Shown here piece by piece: positions 1 through 13,931 of a DNA stretch of 64,000 nucleotides. The translations under genes were made by a program, and so were the position numbers. Position 1 is the first letter of the stretch, and every line of letters starts with the position of its first letter. Origin of the DNA: Chionoecetes opilio (Eukaryota; Arthropoda; Malacostraca; Decapoda; Majidae); contig JACEEZ010020240.1 of NCBI GenBank assembly GCA_016584305.1, positions 149,611-213,610 on the forward strand. The letters run 5' to 3'. Under the pieces are notes generated by a model. It saw nothing but the letters and a program-made list of their open reading frames with translations, was not told where the DNA came from and did not search any database.

Positions 1-590
1 GCCGGGGGGGCGTCGCCTCGCCCACCCTACGACGCCACTCCCGGGGGTCACCACGCGCGAGTCCCCATGCAGGCTCCCTTCCCATACCAAGCAGCTCTCG
101 ACAAGAGACATCAACTTGCCCCAGCCACGAGCCTTGTGGGCGCCCCCTTGGCCTCTTCCATGCCGGATTGTCTCTTACAGATACAACCCGGTGGGAAGGA
201 TCGGTTTCAGGGTAGCGTGCCACATGCCCATATAGCCGAAGTTGGCGCTGACGGACTATGCAGGTAATAGGCCTCGATTCAGTCTCACGGTGCAATCGCT
301 GATTTGACACGTAATCATCCCAGCGATACCCCATGATTCTGTTAAAACACTTATTACCAAAGGCATCGATTCGCCTCTTGAAGTAGCTAATGTCCATGTC
401 TCACAACCATAGAGTAAGACGGGGATCACAAGCGACTTGAAGATCCGGATAATCTTTGTCCTCCTGCACAGGTACCGACAACGCCAAATACTCCTGCTGA
501 GCGAGTCCATAACACCGTGGGCTATGCCAATCCGCCGTAAGACTTTCTCGAGTCTTCTTCATACGCCCCCCAGCATATGCCCCCAATGAT
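1..590 (-). mobile_element. 3' end of a non-LTR retrotransposon reverse transcriptase, broken
   Basis: Read on the minus strand, the block encodes the typical C-terminal tail of a LINE reverse transcriptase. It includes FKSLVIPVLLYGCETWTL near 400-460, then RLYGHVARYPETDPSHR and NPAWKRPRGRPQGSW between about 250 and 100. The frame changes at least once near 500 and again near 260, so it is a dead copy. The N-terminal part and the catalytic motif are absent, and the left end is cut by the window edge. Confidence 0.85.
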
Positions 591-599
591 TGATTGATT

Positions 600-745
600 G
601 AGGAAACCTGGGGAAGGTAACGGTGGATGTCACACTAGCCCTGTGTCCCGGGGTAGCAGGTTGTCACCCACCACAGGCTCAAAGGCTAATGCCACGGAGA
701 TGAGCACCGAGGCCACGCGCAGCTTAGTGTAAGCTTCATCTTTTC
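600..745 (+). mobile_element. SINE family 1, 3' part only
   Basis: This matches the 3' half of the full copies at 36,117 and 60,595. Shared landmarks are the GGGGAAGGTAAC stretch, CCCTGTGTCCCGGGGTA and AATGCCACGGAGATGAGCAC. The tRNA-like head is missing. Confidence 0.75.
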
Positions 746-854
746 TTTTTTACTCTATAGATGACAAATCCAAAAACTTCCACTATAACTAAAAAAAATT
801 CAAAAACATATTTCCTATTTTTGAGTCAACACAATAGGTAACAAAGGGGGACAT

Positions 855-856
<2 letters not shown>

Positions 857-888
<32 letters not shown>

Positions 889-975
889 GACAAAGAACAA
901 AACCTTATAAATCACCTTGGCTAAGTTTCCATCCCCCAACTTTTTCTTTCCTTAACAAAAGCAAGTTGAGCAAGG

Positions 976-1026
<51 letters not shown>

Positions 1027-1255
1027 CCAAAGTTTATAAAAAAGGGTGAAAGGAAGAAAGAAGCAGCAACAAGACACAGAAAGACAGACAGGAAAGAGAC
1101 AGGGGAAACTCTCCTCTCTCTCTTGTCTGAAAAAGACAGAGAGGACAAGAGAGAGACAAAAGAAGAGGAGAGAGAAGGGGAGAAAAAGAGGAGAAAAAGA
1201 AAGAAGGAAGAGAAAGAGGGGGACCAAGGGGGGAGAGAGAGAGAGAGAGAGGAAT
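857..1255. repeat. Microsatellite cluster: (TC)n, (CA)n and GA-rich
   Basis: A (TC)n run at 857-885 is followed by a (CA)n run at about 978-1024 and an impure GA-rich tract to 1255. Long open frames through it are low-complexity artefacts. Confidence 0.9.
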
Positions 1256-1354
1256 ACTTGTAAGTTTCTCCAAGCTGTGCACATTCATTCTGCTGTTCTG
1301 TCGCTGCTTCTATTCTTTACCTGCCCCTGGGAATGCATTGAGAGGCTGAAGCCA

Positions 1355-2155
1355 GTGTAATGTTGTTGTTGGTGGTGGGGTTTTTTGTTTTGTTGTAGTT
1401 GTGTTTTTATTTTTGGTGTGTTATTGTTTGTTGTGGTGTTGTTTTTGTTGTTGTTTTTATTTTTGTTTCTGCGTTGCTGCGTTTGGTGGTGGTTTTATTG
1501 TTGTTGCGTTGTTGTTATTGTTGGGTTTTTGGGTGGTGGTGTTTTTGTTGTTGCTGTTTTGTTTTTGTTTGGGTTGTTGTTGGTGGGGTTTTTATTTTTG
1601 CTGCTGTTGGTGGTGGTTTTTATTGTTGTTTCTGTGTTTTTATTTTTGGGTTTGTTGGGGGTGGTAGTTTTTGTTATTTTGTGTTGTTGGGGGGTGGTGG
1701 TATTGTTGTTTTTGTTATTTTTGTTGCTGTGTGGTGGGGTTGTTATTGTTGTTATTTTGGTTTTTGTTTGGGGGGTGGTAGTGTTATTTTTTTTGTTTTT
1801 GGTGGGGTGGGGTAGTTGTTGTTGTTGTTTTTTTGTTTCTGCTGTTTGGGGGTGGTGGTTTTTTGTTGTGTTGTGTTTTTATTGTTGGTTGCTCTTGGTG
1901 GTGGGGTTATTTTGTTGTTGTTATTGTTTGGTTGATGTTTGGGGGGGGTAGTTTTTGTTGTTGTAGTTTTTGTTATGTTTGGTTGTTTGGTGGGGGGTTT
2001 TTATTTTGTAGTTGTTGTTTTTGTTTTTGTTGGTTGCTCTTGGTGGTGGTTTTTTTGTTGTTTTAGTTGCGTTGTTGTTATTGTTGGTTTCTGTTGGTGG
2101 TGGTTGTTTGTTTTTGTAGTGGATGTTTTGTTAGTTTAGTTGCTGTTTAAAATTT
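1355..2155. repeat. TTG/GGT-rich minisatellite, low-quality copy
   Basis: This is a degenerate repeat of TTGTTGTTATTGTTGG-type blocks alternating with GGTGGTGG. It resembles the array at 2,369-3,180 but has stretched homopolymers (TTTTT, GGGGG), as if it were an uncorrected read of the same array. No protein is encoded. Confidence 0.75.
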
Positions 2156-2367
2156 TTGTTGGGGGTGGTGGTGGGAACAAAAGTTTTACTTAATGAATGT
2201 GTTTATCTCAACTTGGTTTTCTTTTATTAGGTATATGCTTGGCACTTTTTTTTTCTTTTTTCCAATTTTTTTTTCTATAAGGAAACCTGTTTTTTCCGCA
2301 CCCCGGGGGGGGGCGCAAAGGGATAACCATTTGCCGTTTTTTTGAGAGTTTTCTTTTGAATCCCCAA

Positions 2368-2368
2368 N
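2368..2368. other. Ambiguous base at an assembly join
   Basis: This is the only N in the window. The sequence before it (about 2,180-2,367) is a noisy duplicate of about 3,170-3,370, including the start of the MITE at 3,275. The N therefore probably marks a scaffold join between overlapping contig ends. Confidence 0.7.
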
Positions 2369-3180
2369 GTTGCTGCTGTTGCTGGTATGTTGTGTGTTGG
2401 TGGTTGTTAGTGTGTTGTGTTGTTGTTATTGTTAGGTTGCTGCTGTTGCTGCTGTTGGTGGTGGTGTTATTGTTGTTGCTGTTGTTGTTATTGTTGTTGT
2501 TGTGGTGGTGTTTATGTTGTTGCTGTTGTTGTTATTGTTGGTTGTTTGTTGGTGGTGGTTGTTATTGTTGTTGCTGCTGTTGGTGGTGGTTGTTATTGTT
2601 GTTGCTGTTGTTGTTATTGTTGGTTGTTGTTGGTGGTGGTAGTTGTTGTTATTGTTGCTGTTGTTGGTGGTGGTGGTAGTTGTTGTTGTTGTTATTGTTG
2701 TTGCTGCTGTTGGTGGTGGTTGTTATTGTTGTTATTGTTGGTTGTTGTTGGTGGTGGTAGTTGTTATTGTTGTTGTTGTTGGTGGTGGTGGTGGTAGTTG
2801 TTGTTGTTGTTGTTGTTGCTGCTGTTGGTGGTGGTTGTTATTGTTGTTGTTGTTGTTGTTATTGTTGGTTGCTCTTGGTGGTGGTGGTTATTGTTGTTGT
2901 TGTTATTGTTGGTTGATGTTGGTGGTGGTAGTTATTGTTGTTGTAGTTGTTGTTATTGTTGGTTGCTCTTGGTGGTGGTTGTTATTGTTGTTGTAGTTGT
3001 TGTTGTTGTTATTGTTGGTTGCTCTTGGTGGTGGTTGTTATTGTTGTTGTAGTTGCTGTTGTTGTTATTGTTGGTTGCTGTTGGTGGTGGTTGTTATTGT
3101 TGTTGTAGTTGATGATGTTATTGTTAGTTTAGTTGCTGTTAATATTGTTGTTGGTGGTGATGGTGGTAACAATGTTTGAC
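2369..3180. repeat. TTG/GGT-rich minisatellite, clean copy
   Basis: A tandem array with a repeat of roughly 50 bp containing GTTATTGTTGGTTGCTCTTG and GGTGGTGGTTGTTATTG. It has no coding value. Confidence 0.85.
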
Positions 3181-3274
3181 TTAATGAATGTGTTTATCTC
3201 AACTTGGTTTTTCATTTGATTAGGTATATTGCTTGGCACTCTATTTTTTTCTTTTATCAATTTATTTATCTATA

Positions 3275-3735
3275 AGGAGAACCTCGTTTATCCGGCACCC
3301 TCGGGGGGAGCGCATGCCGGATAACTCATTTTGCCGTTGTTTTGAGAGTTACTCTTATGGAATCCCCCAAAATCCTTTTTTTTCTTCTTTTTTTTCCCCC
3401 CCCATCACAAGGAACTGGCCAAGGGCACAACAAAAATGGGTAACACAAAGGCCGCTTAGTTGCCAGTCCCTATAAAGAAGACAGTCAGAGAATAAAATAA
3501 AAAAGTGGGGTGAGCCAATTTAGTTCGGGAGGTGTCTTGTTACTCTTCTTTTGAAAAGATGTAAGTCATAGGAAAGTGGAAAAACAGAAACAGGAAGAGA
3601 GTTCCAGAGTTTATCGGTGGGAAAAAGAAAAGAAAAGAAAAGAAAAAAAAAAAAGAAAAAAAAAGCCTGGGTCGATTAGTGCCGTTGTTTTGAGGCTGCC
3701 GTTGTTTTAAATGCCGGTTAAACGAGGTTCTCCTG
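3275..3735. mobile_element. MITE with pogo/Tigger-like ends
   Basis: The left end reads AGGAGAACCTCGTTTATCCG and the right end is its inverse with one or two changes (CGGTTAAACGAGGTTCTCCT). TA dinucleotides flank both ends, the usual target of Tc1/mariner and pogo elements. The interior is non-coding. Confidence 0.7.
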
Positions 3736-3737
3736 TA

Positions 3738-4410
3738 TTTTCTGTAGTCAATTTTTTTTCATTTATCAATTAATTTATCTAATTTTCTGCATTCAATATT
3801 TTTCATTTATCAATTAATTTATCTATATTTTCTGCATTCAATATTTTCATTTATCAATTTATTTATCTAATTTTCTGCATTCAATTTTTTCATTTATCAA
3901 TTTATTTATCTAATTTTCTGCATTCAATTTTTTTCATTTATCAATTTATTTACCGGTATCTAATTTTCTGCATTCAATTTTTTTCATTTATCAATTTATT
4001 TACCGGTATCTAATTTTCTGCATTCAATTTTTTTCATTTATCAATTTATTTACCGGTATCTAATTTTCTGCATTCAATTTTTTTCATTTATCAATTTATT
4101 TACCGGTATCTAATTTTCTGTAGTCAATTTTTTCATTTATCAATTTATTTACCGGTATCTAATTTTCTGTAGTCAATTTTTTCATTTATCAATTTATTTA
4201 CCGGTATCTAATTTTCTGTAGTCAATTTTTTCATTTATCAATTTATTTACCGGTATCTAATTTTCTGTAGTCAATTTTTTTCATTTATCAATTTATTTAC
4301 CGGTATCTAATTTTCTGTAGTCAATTTTTTCATTTATCAATTTATTTACCGGTATCTAATTTTCTGTAGTCAATTTTTTTCATTTATCAATTTATTTATC
4401 TATATTTTCT
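3738..4410. repeat. 50-bp AT-rich minisatellite, about 13 units
   Basis: The unit contains TCATTTATCAATTTATTT, ACCGGTATCTAATTTTCTG and either CATTCAA or TAGTCAA. Early units lack the ACCGGTA block. The array begins at the right end of the MITE. Confidence 0.9.
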
Positions 4411-4435
4411 GTAAATTTTCTTTGTGCATGTGTGT

Positions 4436-4545
4436 ATACATATTCTAATCTATTTAAAAAAGATTTTATATACACACATGTTCTAATCTATTTAAAAAAG
4501 ATTTTATATACACACATATTCTAATCTATTTAAAAAAGATTTTCT
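4436..4545. repeat. About 38-bp repeat, three units
   Basis: The units carry ATTCTAATCTATTTAAAAAA followed by GATTTTATATACACACAT, with the last unit diverging. Confidence 0.8.
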
Positions 4546-4574
4546 GAAGTTCTTTTCTACAGTAACCCGACTAT

Positions 4575-4843
4575 AGGTAAAGGTGTAGATGGGGGCATAG
4601 GCTATAGTGCGCGTGGCCTCGGTGCTCATCTCCGTAGCATTAGCCTTTGAGCCCGTGTTGGGTGACTACATACTACCCCGGGACACAGGGCTAGTGTGAC
4701 AAAGGGTTACCACAGTTACCTTCCCCAGGTTTCCCCAGGTACCCATTTATCAACCCTGAAAGAGAGGATGAACAGGTGGGATTCGAACCAGGTCAGCAGA
4801 TTCGTTGCTAGGCGCTCTAACCAGTACACCACGGAGACTAAAC
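4575..4843 (-). mobile_element. SINE family 1, near full-length
   Basis: On the minus strand the element opens with a tRNA-like head, with an A-box region GTGGTGTACTGGTTAG and a B-box GGTTCGAATCC. It then has the family body (AAATGGGTACC, CCCCGGGACACAGGG as its complement) and the ATGCCCCCATCT tail. It is diverged from the copies at 36 and 60 kb. Confidence 0.8.
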
Positions 4844-4884
4844 CGACTCTATAACCTAGAATAAGTAACTATGTACTAATATAT

Positions 4885-5842
<958 letters not shown>

Positions 5843-6204
5843 CTGCATTCCTTCATTAACTTTCCTCTTCTCTCAATCCTTATTAGTCCAATTTTCTCAC
5901 TTTGTACTTGCATTCCTGGAAACATTCTTACTCTTGCTTTCTTGTCTTTCTCATAAACTCATCATTTGTCATCCCAGCCTCCTCCTCCTCCTCCTAATAT
6001 TACATTTTTATACTAACTTCTTTTTTCTTCCTTCTTTTTTGCCTCCTTCATTCATCTACTAAATTAACTCTCAATTCCTCTATAAATTATGTTTTTCCTC
6101 ATATGTTAATTTTCCTACTCCTCCATTCATCTACTAAATATATACATACCTTCCATTTCCTATAATTTTTACTATTTATCTATTACTTTTTTCCTTTGCT
6201 CTTT

Positions 6205-6465
6205 CTTCCTTGATCCTTGTCTTCCATTCCTACCACCACCACTACTAGTAAGAACAATAATCATCCTTGTCTTCCATTCCTACCACCACCACTACTAGTA
6301 ACAAAAATAATCATCCTTGTCTTCCATTCCTACCACCACCACTACTAGTAACAAAAATAATCATCCTTGTCTTCCATTCCTACCACCACCACTACTAGTA
6401 ACAAAAATAATCATCCTTGTCTTCCATCACTACCACCACCACTACTAGTAAGAACAATAATTATC
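6205..6465. repeat. 51-bp minisatellite, five units
   Basis: The unit contains ATCATCCTTGTCTTCCATTC followed by CTACCACCACCACTACTAGT. The five copies are nearly identical. Confidence 0.9.
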
Positions 6466-6726
6466 ATAAAAACATTAGTTAAATATTACAAGATATAACT
6501 ACCAGTATATGGTAATTTTTACATAGGTGCTGGTATTCGTGGAGCCACCTTTGACTACTCAGGCATTTATCAACCCCCTGAAAGATCCCATCAACGCCTG
6601 GGGGTTGAGGTCGGGGGTCTTCGACCCCTTGACCCCAGGGGTCGATGAGTCCAAAGTCCTGGTAGTCCAAAAAATTTACTACCAACCACATTATATATTT
6701 CCTACCTATTTTTTTGCAATACACTA

Positions 6727-6865
6727 CAGTAACACCTCTCGTATTCGGACCCTCATTATTCGGACTTTGACATTATTCGGACTTTTTTTTCTTTTTTTTT
6801 CTTTTTTTAGGGGTCGAAATTTCCTAGCTATACCTACACTAGCCTACCTATACCTAGCTACACCT

Positions 6866-6900
<35 letters not shown>

Positions 6901-6980
6901 TATCCCCCCCATTATTCGGATCCTTGCATTACTCGGACCACTCCTTGGCCCAATTAGTCCGAATATGAGAGGTTTTACTG
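6727..6980. mobile_element. MITE with pogo/Tigger-like ends
   Basis: The ends are CAGTAACACCTCTCGTATTC and the inverse of CAGTAAAACCTCTCATATTC, flanked by TA on both sides. The interior has further CATTATTCGGA copies and a long T run. It lies in the TMEM184 intron, 21 bases from the exon. Confidence 0.8.
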
Positions 6981-7000
6981 TACTTTGATCCCCGGCCTAC

Positions 7001-7171
7001 CTGGTGGCACGTGATGAGCAGGGCGGCCCACACGAAGGCCCCGGCGATGGTCTGCGCCGCCGTGGTCTGTACGAAGGGCAGGTCGGGGATGGGGATGGGG
7101 ATGGGGATGTCTGAGGGGTCCATGGGTCCCGGGGAGGTGAGGGGGGGCAGGGTGGGCGTGATGGTGTCCAT
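7001..7171 (-). CDS. TMEM184-family membrane protein, first coding exon
   Basis: The 57-residue piece starts at ATG 7,171 and ends in frame at a GTAGGC donor at 7,000. Its C-terminal half, with LPFVQTTAAQTIAGAF and WAALLITCHQ, matches the start of the first membrane helix of TMEM184 proteins. That comparison rests on my memory of the family. The N-terminus is rich in proline, threonine and serine and has an IPIPIPIP run from a GGGATG hexamer repeat. The exon appears to open at 7,241 after a C-rich tract and CAG, giving about 70 bases of 5' UTR. A second ATG upstream (near 7,225) is in another frame. The next exons, expected to the left, were not found in 1-7,000, so the intron exceeds 7 kb or the gene is broken. 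The family is mainly 7-helix membrane proteins of uncertain function. Confidence 0.75.
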
Positions 7172-7373
7172 GGGGTGGCGGGGAGGGTGGTGGGGGTGTC
7201 CGAGTCCCCTGTGGCCGCACTCATCTTGCTGTGTGTTGCACCTGGGGGGGGAAAAAGGGGTGAGGCGTGAGATTGTGTTGCGTTCCGTTGTGTTGCATTG
7301 TTTTTCTTCTGCAACTTTCCAGTCAATGGTGTTTCAAAGAAGGCTTACAAGTGTGTGCGGGATATGTTAATAA

Positions 7374-7740
7374 TTATAATGTTGAGTATTTGGTATATTT
7401 TTTCCACCATTTCCACAACAGCCTTTCATGAGGTATCTTGTCAAAGGCTTTTTTTAAATACAAATAGACACAATCCACCCATCCATCTCTTTCTTGCACC
7501 ACATCAATGACTCTGGAATAGAAGCATTGTACATTGGAGACACAAGAGTTTCTAGTTATGAAGCCAAATTGACTGCCTGATAATATTTCCATGTCTTCCA
7601 GGTACCTGACTATCTGTCTCTTATTATGTTCTCACATCATTTGGCTACAACACTGGTCCATAATTCAACGGGTCTTCTTTATTACCTCCTTTATAAATCA
7701 AAACTATATTCGATCTTTTCCTTCCCTTAATGAGTACATA
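7374..7740 (-). mobile_element. LINE reverse transcriptase fragment, broken
   Basis: The minus strand carries IVLIYKGGNKEDPLNYGP, then after frame breaks VRYLEDMEILSGSQFGF and a KKAFDKIPHERLLWK motif. These are the early reverse-transcriptase motifs of CR1/L2-like elements. It lies 3' of the larger copy at 7,750-8,977 but carries 5' motifs, so it is a separate insertion. Confidence 0.8.
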
Positions 7741-7749
7741 ATTATGTGT

Positions 7750-8975
7750 GTGTGTATTTACCTAGTTGTAACATACAGGAAAAGAGTATGCTCGTACTGT
7801 CCTGTCTCCAAATCTACTATTATCCAGTTGCCTTTGAAGTCCTGAATACTTCTTGCATTAATCACTTTTGCATCAAGGTTGTTCCAGGCTTCTATGCTTC
7901 TATACGGGAAGCTGTATTTTTTTATATCCCTCTTGCATGTTGTCCTTTTCAATTTCTTCTCATGACCTCTTGTACTTTGTCGTCCCACACAAACAGATCA
8001 TTTCTATCAATTTTTTCCAGACCCATTGATGCTCTATACACTGCTATAAAATCTCCCCTTTCTCTTCTTTTCTCAAGTGTTGGGAGTTTTAGTCTTGAAA
8101 GTCTTTTTTCATATGTTAAATCTCTCAGGCTTGGAGCCATCTTTGTATTCTCTCAATCTTCCTTATATCCTTCTTTTTATGTGGTGACCAAATCACTGCC
8201 GCATATTCCAACCTTGGTCGAATCAGAGATGTTATCAATTTCTTGATCATCTCTTCATCCAGATCTTTGAATGCCATTCTTATATTCCTCAGCAACTGGT
8301 ATGTATCTCCTGTAATCTTGTTTATATGCTTCTCTGGTGACAAATTGTCCTTAATCCATACCCCCAATCTTTTTCGACCTTTGTTTTGATTATCCATTCG
8401 TTTCCCATCGAATACTTTCCTCTCTGTCTCTTTTTGCTACTGCCCATTTCCATCACTTTACACTTTTTGGCATTAAACTTCATTTCCCATATTTGACTCC
8501 ATCTGAAAATCTTATCTAGATCCTTTTGTAAATCCTCACAGTCCTCTTTACTTTGTACTTTTCTTAGTAATTTAGCATCATCAGCGAATAAACTCATATA
8601 ACTGTTTACTCCCTCTGCCATATCATTTACATAGACCAAGAACATCACTGGGGCCAATACTGATCCTTGAGGAACTCCACTTATCACACTGCACCATTCT
8701 GACTTTTGATCTTTTATTACTGTTCTCATCTCTCTGTTGCTCAAAAAGTCTTCCATCCACTTCAGCAAACCACCCTTCAATCCTCCTACATGTTCTAGCT
8801 TCCAGAGCAGTCTCTTATGAGGTACCTTGTCAAATGCCTTCTTTAGGTCCAAGTAAATGCAATCGACCCCACCCTTCTCTTTCCTGTGTCCATCGATCAC
8901 TCTCGAGTAAAAGCTCAATAAATTGTTTACATGACATTCCTCCTCTAAATCCAAATGGCCACCTGCAAGTGTTTT

Positions 8976-8977
<2 letters not shown>
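7750..8977 (-). mobile_element. LINE reverse transcriptase, 5'-truncated and frameshifted
   Basis: From right to left, the minus strand gives CIYLDLKKAFDKVPHKRL, SGVPQGSVLAPVMFLVYVND, the catalytic block LFADDAKLL, then after a frame break near 8,390 RPRLEYAAVIWSPH. Further breaks precede YSFPYRSIEAWNNLDAKV near 7,890. This is the order and wording of a CR1/L2-like reverse transcriptase with its C-terminal tail. At least three frame changes make it inactive. The 5' end stops at a GT array, and no endonuclease domain is seen. Confidence 0.9.
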
Positions 8978-9505
<528 letters not shown>

Positions 9506-9760
9506 TTGACACTTAAAAAAGCTGTTACACATTAACATTCATTAACCAGACAACTTTTTTCCTGACATTTTTCCCAAGCTCTCACTTCCTGCACACCACA
9601 TCAACATACTCCAACATGATATTAATTTACCTAACTTCATCTGTCAATATAAGCCACAAGGAAATCTAACATATACCTAAATACATTCCAACTTTCTAAC
9701 TGTATACCTATTAACAACTCATTAAGTATTCCCATAGCTTTCTGCCGCTAATAGTTAGTA

Positions 9761-10177
9761 CAGGTTGAAGTTCCCAAACTCGGCATCCCAAGACTCGGCA
9801 ACACCCAAAACTCGGCTATGGTTCCGGATTTTCCAAAACACGGCAGAACACCCAAAACCCGGCGCGTAGTTGCCGGGTCGGCCGCTGGGTGCCACCACAC
9901 TAGGCCGCTTGGTTTCTTATCGGTGAAATATAGCTTTTTTCCTACATATTGAAGTATACAATCCTCTTTTTAGAATAATTTCGTCACCCTCACCACATTA
10001 TAATGGACTCAGTGACCTAGTTTCGGGGTAGGGAGGAATTATCTAACTACCTTAATTTTTTTCATGTGATTTTCATGGTTTTTTCCCCTTAATATATCTA
10101 CGTTCTAAAAGTCGGAAAATTCCATTACTCGGCTCGGCGCTGGTCCCGAGGTTGCCGAGTTTGGGAACTTCAACCTG
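9761..10177. mobile_element. MITE with pogo/Tigger-like ends
   Basis: The 25-base terminal inverted repeat begins CAGGTTGAAGTTCCCAAACT and ends in CGGCA; the right copy is exact. TA flanks both sides. Near each end, further CTCGGCA-type motifs repeat. The interior is non-coding. Confidence 0.85.
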
Positions 10178-10336
10178 TACTTATAAATACTGCGTGTCTT
10201 TTATTTCCTACTTCTATTTCTTTTCTCTACTTCTATTCTTCCTTATTTTATTTCCATTTTCTGTTTCTTCTAATTTACTCTTATACTTAACGATGCACTT
10301 CTATCTGATATGAATTTTCTCGCATTAATCAAACTA

Positions 10337-11060
10337 AACAGGTGGGTAAGACAGGTAAGAGTATATATTAGTTATCTAGTTTAGGTTTTTTGACGTATTA
10401 ATGGAACCAAATAGAGTAAGACGGGTAAAAAATATACACACAACCCTCGTTTTCCCGGACCTCCATTTCCCGGATATCGTGATTTGCCGGACAAAATCCG
10501 AGGTCCGGGGATATGTCAGACTCCCGGACAAATGCCTGGTCCAGTCCGTAAATTGACAAAGTTGTCCGGCGGTCCAAGGGTCTCCTGTCACCCCTGGTCA
10601 GTGTCCGCGCCTCCCGCCAGGTGGCAGCATGCTCAGCGGTCGTATTGTTTACATTTGGGCACACGACACTCACGTTCACCTGCACCGCCTCCGTTAGTCC
10701 CCTGACCCCCACTGCCCCTGGTGCAGGAACGTCTCTTGAGACTATTGAACACTTTCTGCTGCCTCCCGCCAGATGGCAGCATGCTCAGCGGACGTAAAAG
10801 TCCGCGGCGGGGTAGTTGATATTGGCGGTTGCCGGACAGTAAATACTAGAGTAGGATAAACGTCCGGGGGTGGGTAATGGCCTCGGACTGTTGCGGTTCC
10901 CGGACCAGTGCTCCCCCCTATTAGTCCGGGAAAACGAGGGTTGTGTGTATATCAATTATCCAGTTTAGGATTTTTGACGAACTGATTAATATAAACAGGC
11001 GAGTAAAACATGCAAGAAGTATGTATTTGTTATTTAGTTAAGGTTTTTTGAGATTATAAG
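10337..11060. repeat. Diverged tandem repeat split by a MITE
   Basis: Three or four units of about 75 bases share AAACAGGTGGGTAAGACAGG-like and TTATCTAGTTTAGG(T/A)TTTTTGA-like segments at 10,337-10,436 and 10,950-11,060. The MITE at 10,437-10,947 interrupts one unit. Confidence 0.6.
10437..10947. mobile_element. MITE with CACACAACCCTCG ends
   Basis: A near-perfect inverted repeat, CACACAACCCTCGTTTTCCC continuing to GGAC, closes both ends and is flanked by TA. The interior has a repeated segment (CTCCCGCCAG(G/A)TGGCAGCATG at about 10,610 and 10,763). Non-coding. Confidence 0.8.
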
Positions 11061-11295
11061 CAGGTGTGCAAGCTTTCAACCTAATCAAGTGTGTATTGAA
11101 TGGCCTGAGACTACCTAGTTTGCTGTATCATTATTACATTATTGTTAGTTTGTGGCGGGTGATGACGAGAGGGAGGAAGGTCGTTGCCTCACCATGGAAA
11201 CATAACGACATCAATGGTGCAATGGACGCACGACTTAGTTTACTCGTCTAATAGAGGATAGACTCAAAATTTACCCAAAAACTTCTTCTTTCTGT
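11061..11295. other. No gene seen
   Basis: Unique-looking non-coding sequence between the split repeat and the TTAA MITE. Confidence 0.5.
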
Positions 11296-11509
11296 TTAAC
11301 CCCTTGAGACCCAGAATCGTAATTTGCACTATAATTCGTGTACCATTAGACAATCTTTAGTGAATATAACCAATGTTTTATCGATAAGACCTGTTTAGTA
11401 TCCTTGTCGACTAACTAATTTGGTATATTAAGTGACTTTTCTTAATTTTATGGCTCGACAACATACAATTTTTTATAGCAAAGGAAAGATCTGGGCGTGA
11501 AGGGATTAA
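11296..11509. mobile_element. TTAA MITE family, copy 1
   Basis: The copy is bounded by TTAA at both ends. The left end reads CCCCTTGAGACCCAGAA and the right end is the inverse of CCCTTCACGCCCAGAT. A TTAA target with C-rich ends is the pattern of piggyBac-type elements. Four other copies are in the window. Confidence 0.85.
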
Positions 11510-11682
11510 TGTTTCTTCTGATGGAGGAGACTCAAAATTTATCCAAAAACCTTCTTTCTGTTTAATGTCAGATTTTCCCATAATATCTTTGGTGGTTTGT
11601 GTGTTGTTGTATTATAGTCTGTCTCTCACCATCACCAAAATAGTAGTAGAGGTGCTTGAAGTGTGGGAGGATGTACACCTGT

Positions 11683-11893
11683 TTAACCCCTTGAGACCCA
11701 GAACGTAATTTCCATTGTAATTTGACCACCATTAGACGATTTTAATAGATATAAGCAATATTTTATAGATATGACGTGTTTAGTATCCTTGTTCACTTGC
11801 TAATTTGGTATATTTAGTCACTTTTTGTATTTTCATGGCAGACAATAGATGATTTTATGTAGCAAAGGAAAGATCTGGGCGTGAAGGGGTTAA
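11683..11893. mobile_element. TTAA MITE family, copy 2
   Basis: Same layout as copy 1, with intact TTAA at both ends. It shares the internal GGTATATT(T/C)AGT and AAAGGAAAGATCTGGGCGTG segments. Confidence 0.85.
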
Positions 11894-11913
11894 TCGGAAG
11901 ATAGAGTTGGAGT

Positions 11914-13174
<1,261 letters not shown>

Positions 13175-13299
13175 AAGATCCTTATTACTACTAATTTCAC
13201 AACTGTTCATGGGTAATCTAAAAAAATTACCCTAAAATCTAACTTCACAGCTTAAAAAAAAAAAAAAAAAACTTCATAATATACTCTAAAATATTATAA

Positions 13300-13931
13300 G
13301 GTAAATTGGTATTTTCAACCAGTAATTGAGTAAGAGGTCAAAAGTGCTCTTTCCCCCTATACGTATTTTGTTGTGTTAAGAATGATGGTCACATTAAAAA
13401 TCGTCGGAAGTGCCTCATTTTGCAGTTATCCCCCTCCATAACAAACCTGGGGACCCGTCGGGAACGGTTTTGGGCGGGAAAAGCGGCAACTAGTTTTGTA
13501 CTGATAGTGTATTATGTGGATGACTTTAAAAAATCCGGAAAACATTCTATGGGATGATATAAGACCAAAAAAACAAAAACATATAACCGATAAAGTCTAC
13601 GGGAATTACCAACCTATTCCTGAAAAATCCTTAGTTAAATCTTTGTAACGAAAAAAATGCAGTATACTACAATACATGGACATTGCTTACATAACCTGCC
13701 ATAACTAGGGGGGCAACGCTAACCCCGCACCCCTGACACTTCACTAACCTAACCTGGACATTGGTTGCGTTGCCTACCCTAACGCGGGGACAAAGGGGAT
13801 ATAACTGCAAAATAAGGCATTTTCAACGATTATTAATGTAACCATCTTTCTTAACACCAAAATAGTTAATACAGAGAAAATGAGCACTTTTAACCTCGTA
13901 CTTAATTACTGGTTGAAAGTACCAATTTACC
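13300..13931. mobile_element. Non-autonomous element with about 140-base terminal inverted repeats
   Basis: Both ends begin GGTAAATTGGTA followed by TTTCAACCAGTAATT, and the inverted similarity runs about 140 bases. An exact 8-base duplication TATTATAA flanks it (13,292-13,299 and 13,932-13,939), as for hAT or P-type elements. No transposase is visible. Confidence 0.85.

Noticed and set aside
1385..3179. Long Val/Leu/Cys/Gly open frames
   Set aside because: They are translations of a TTG/GGT minisatellite and appear in several frames at once.
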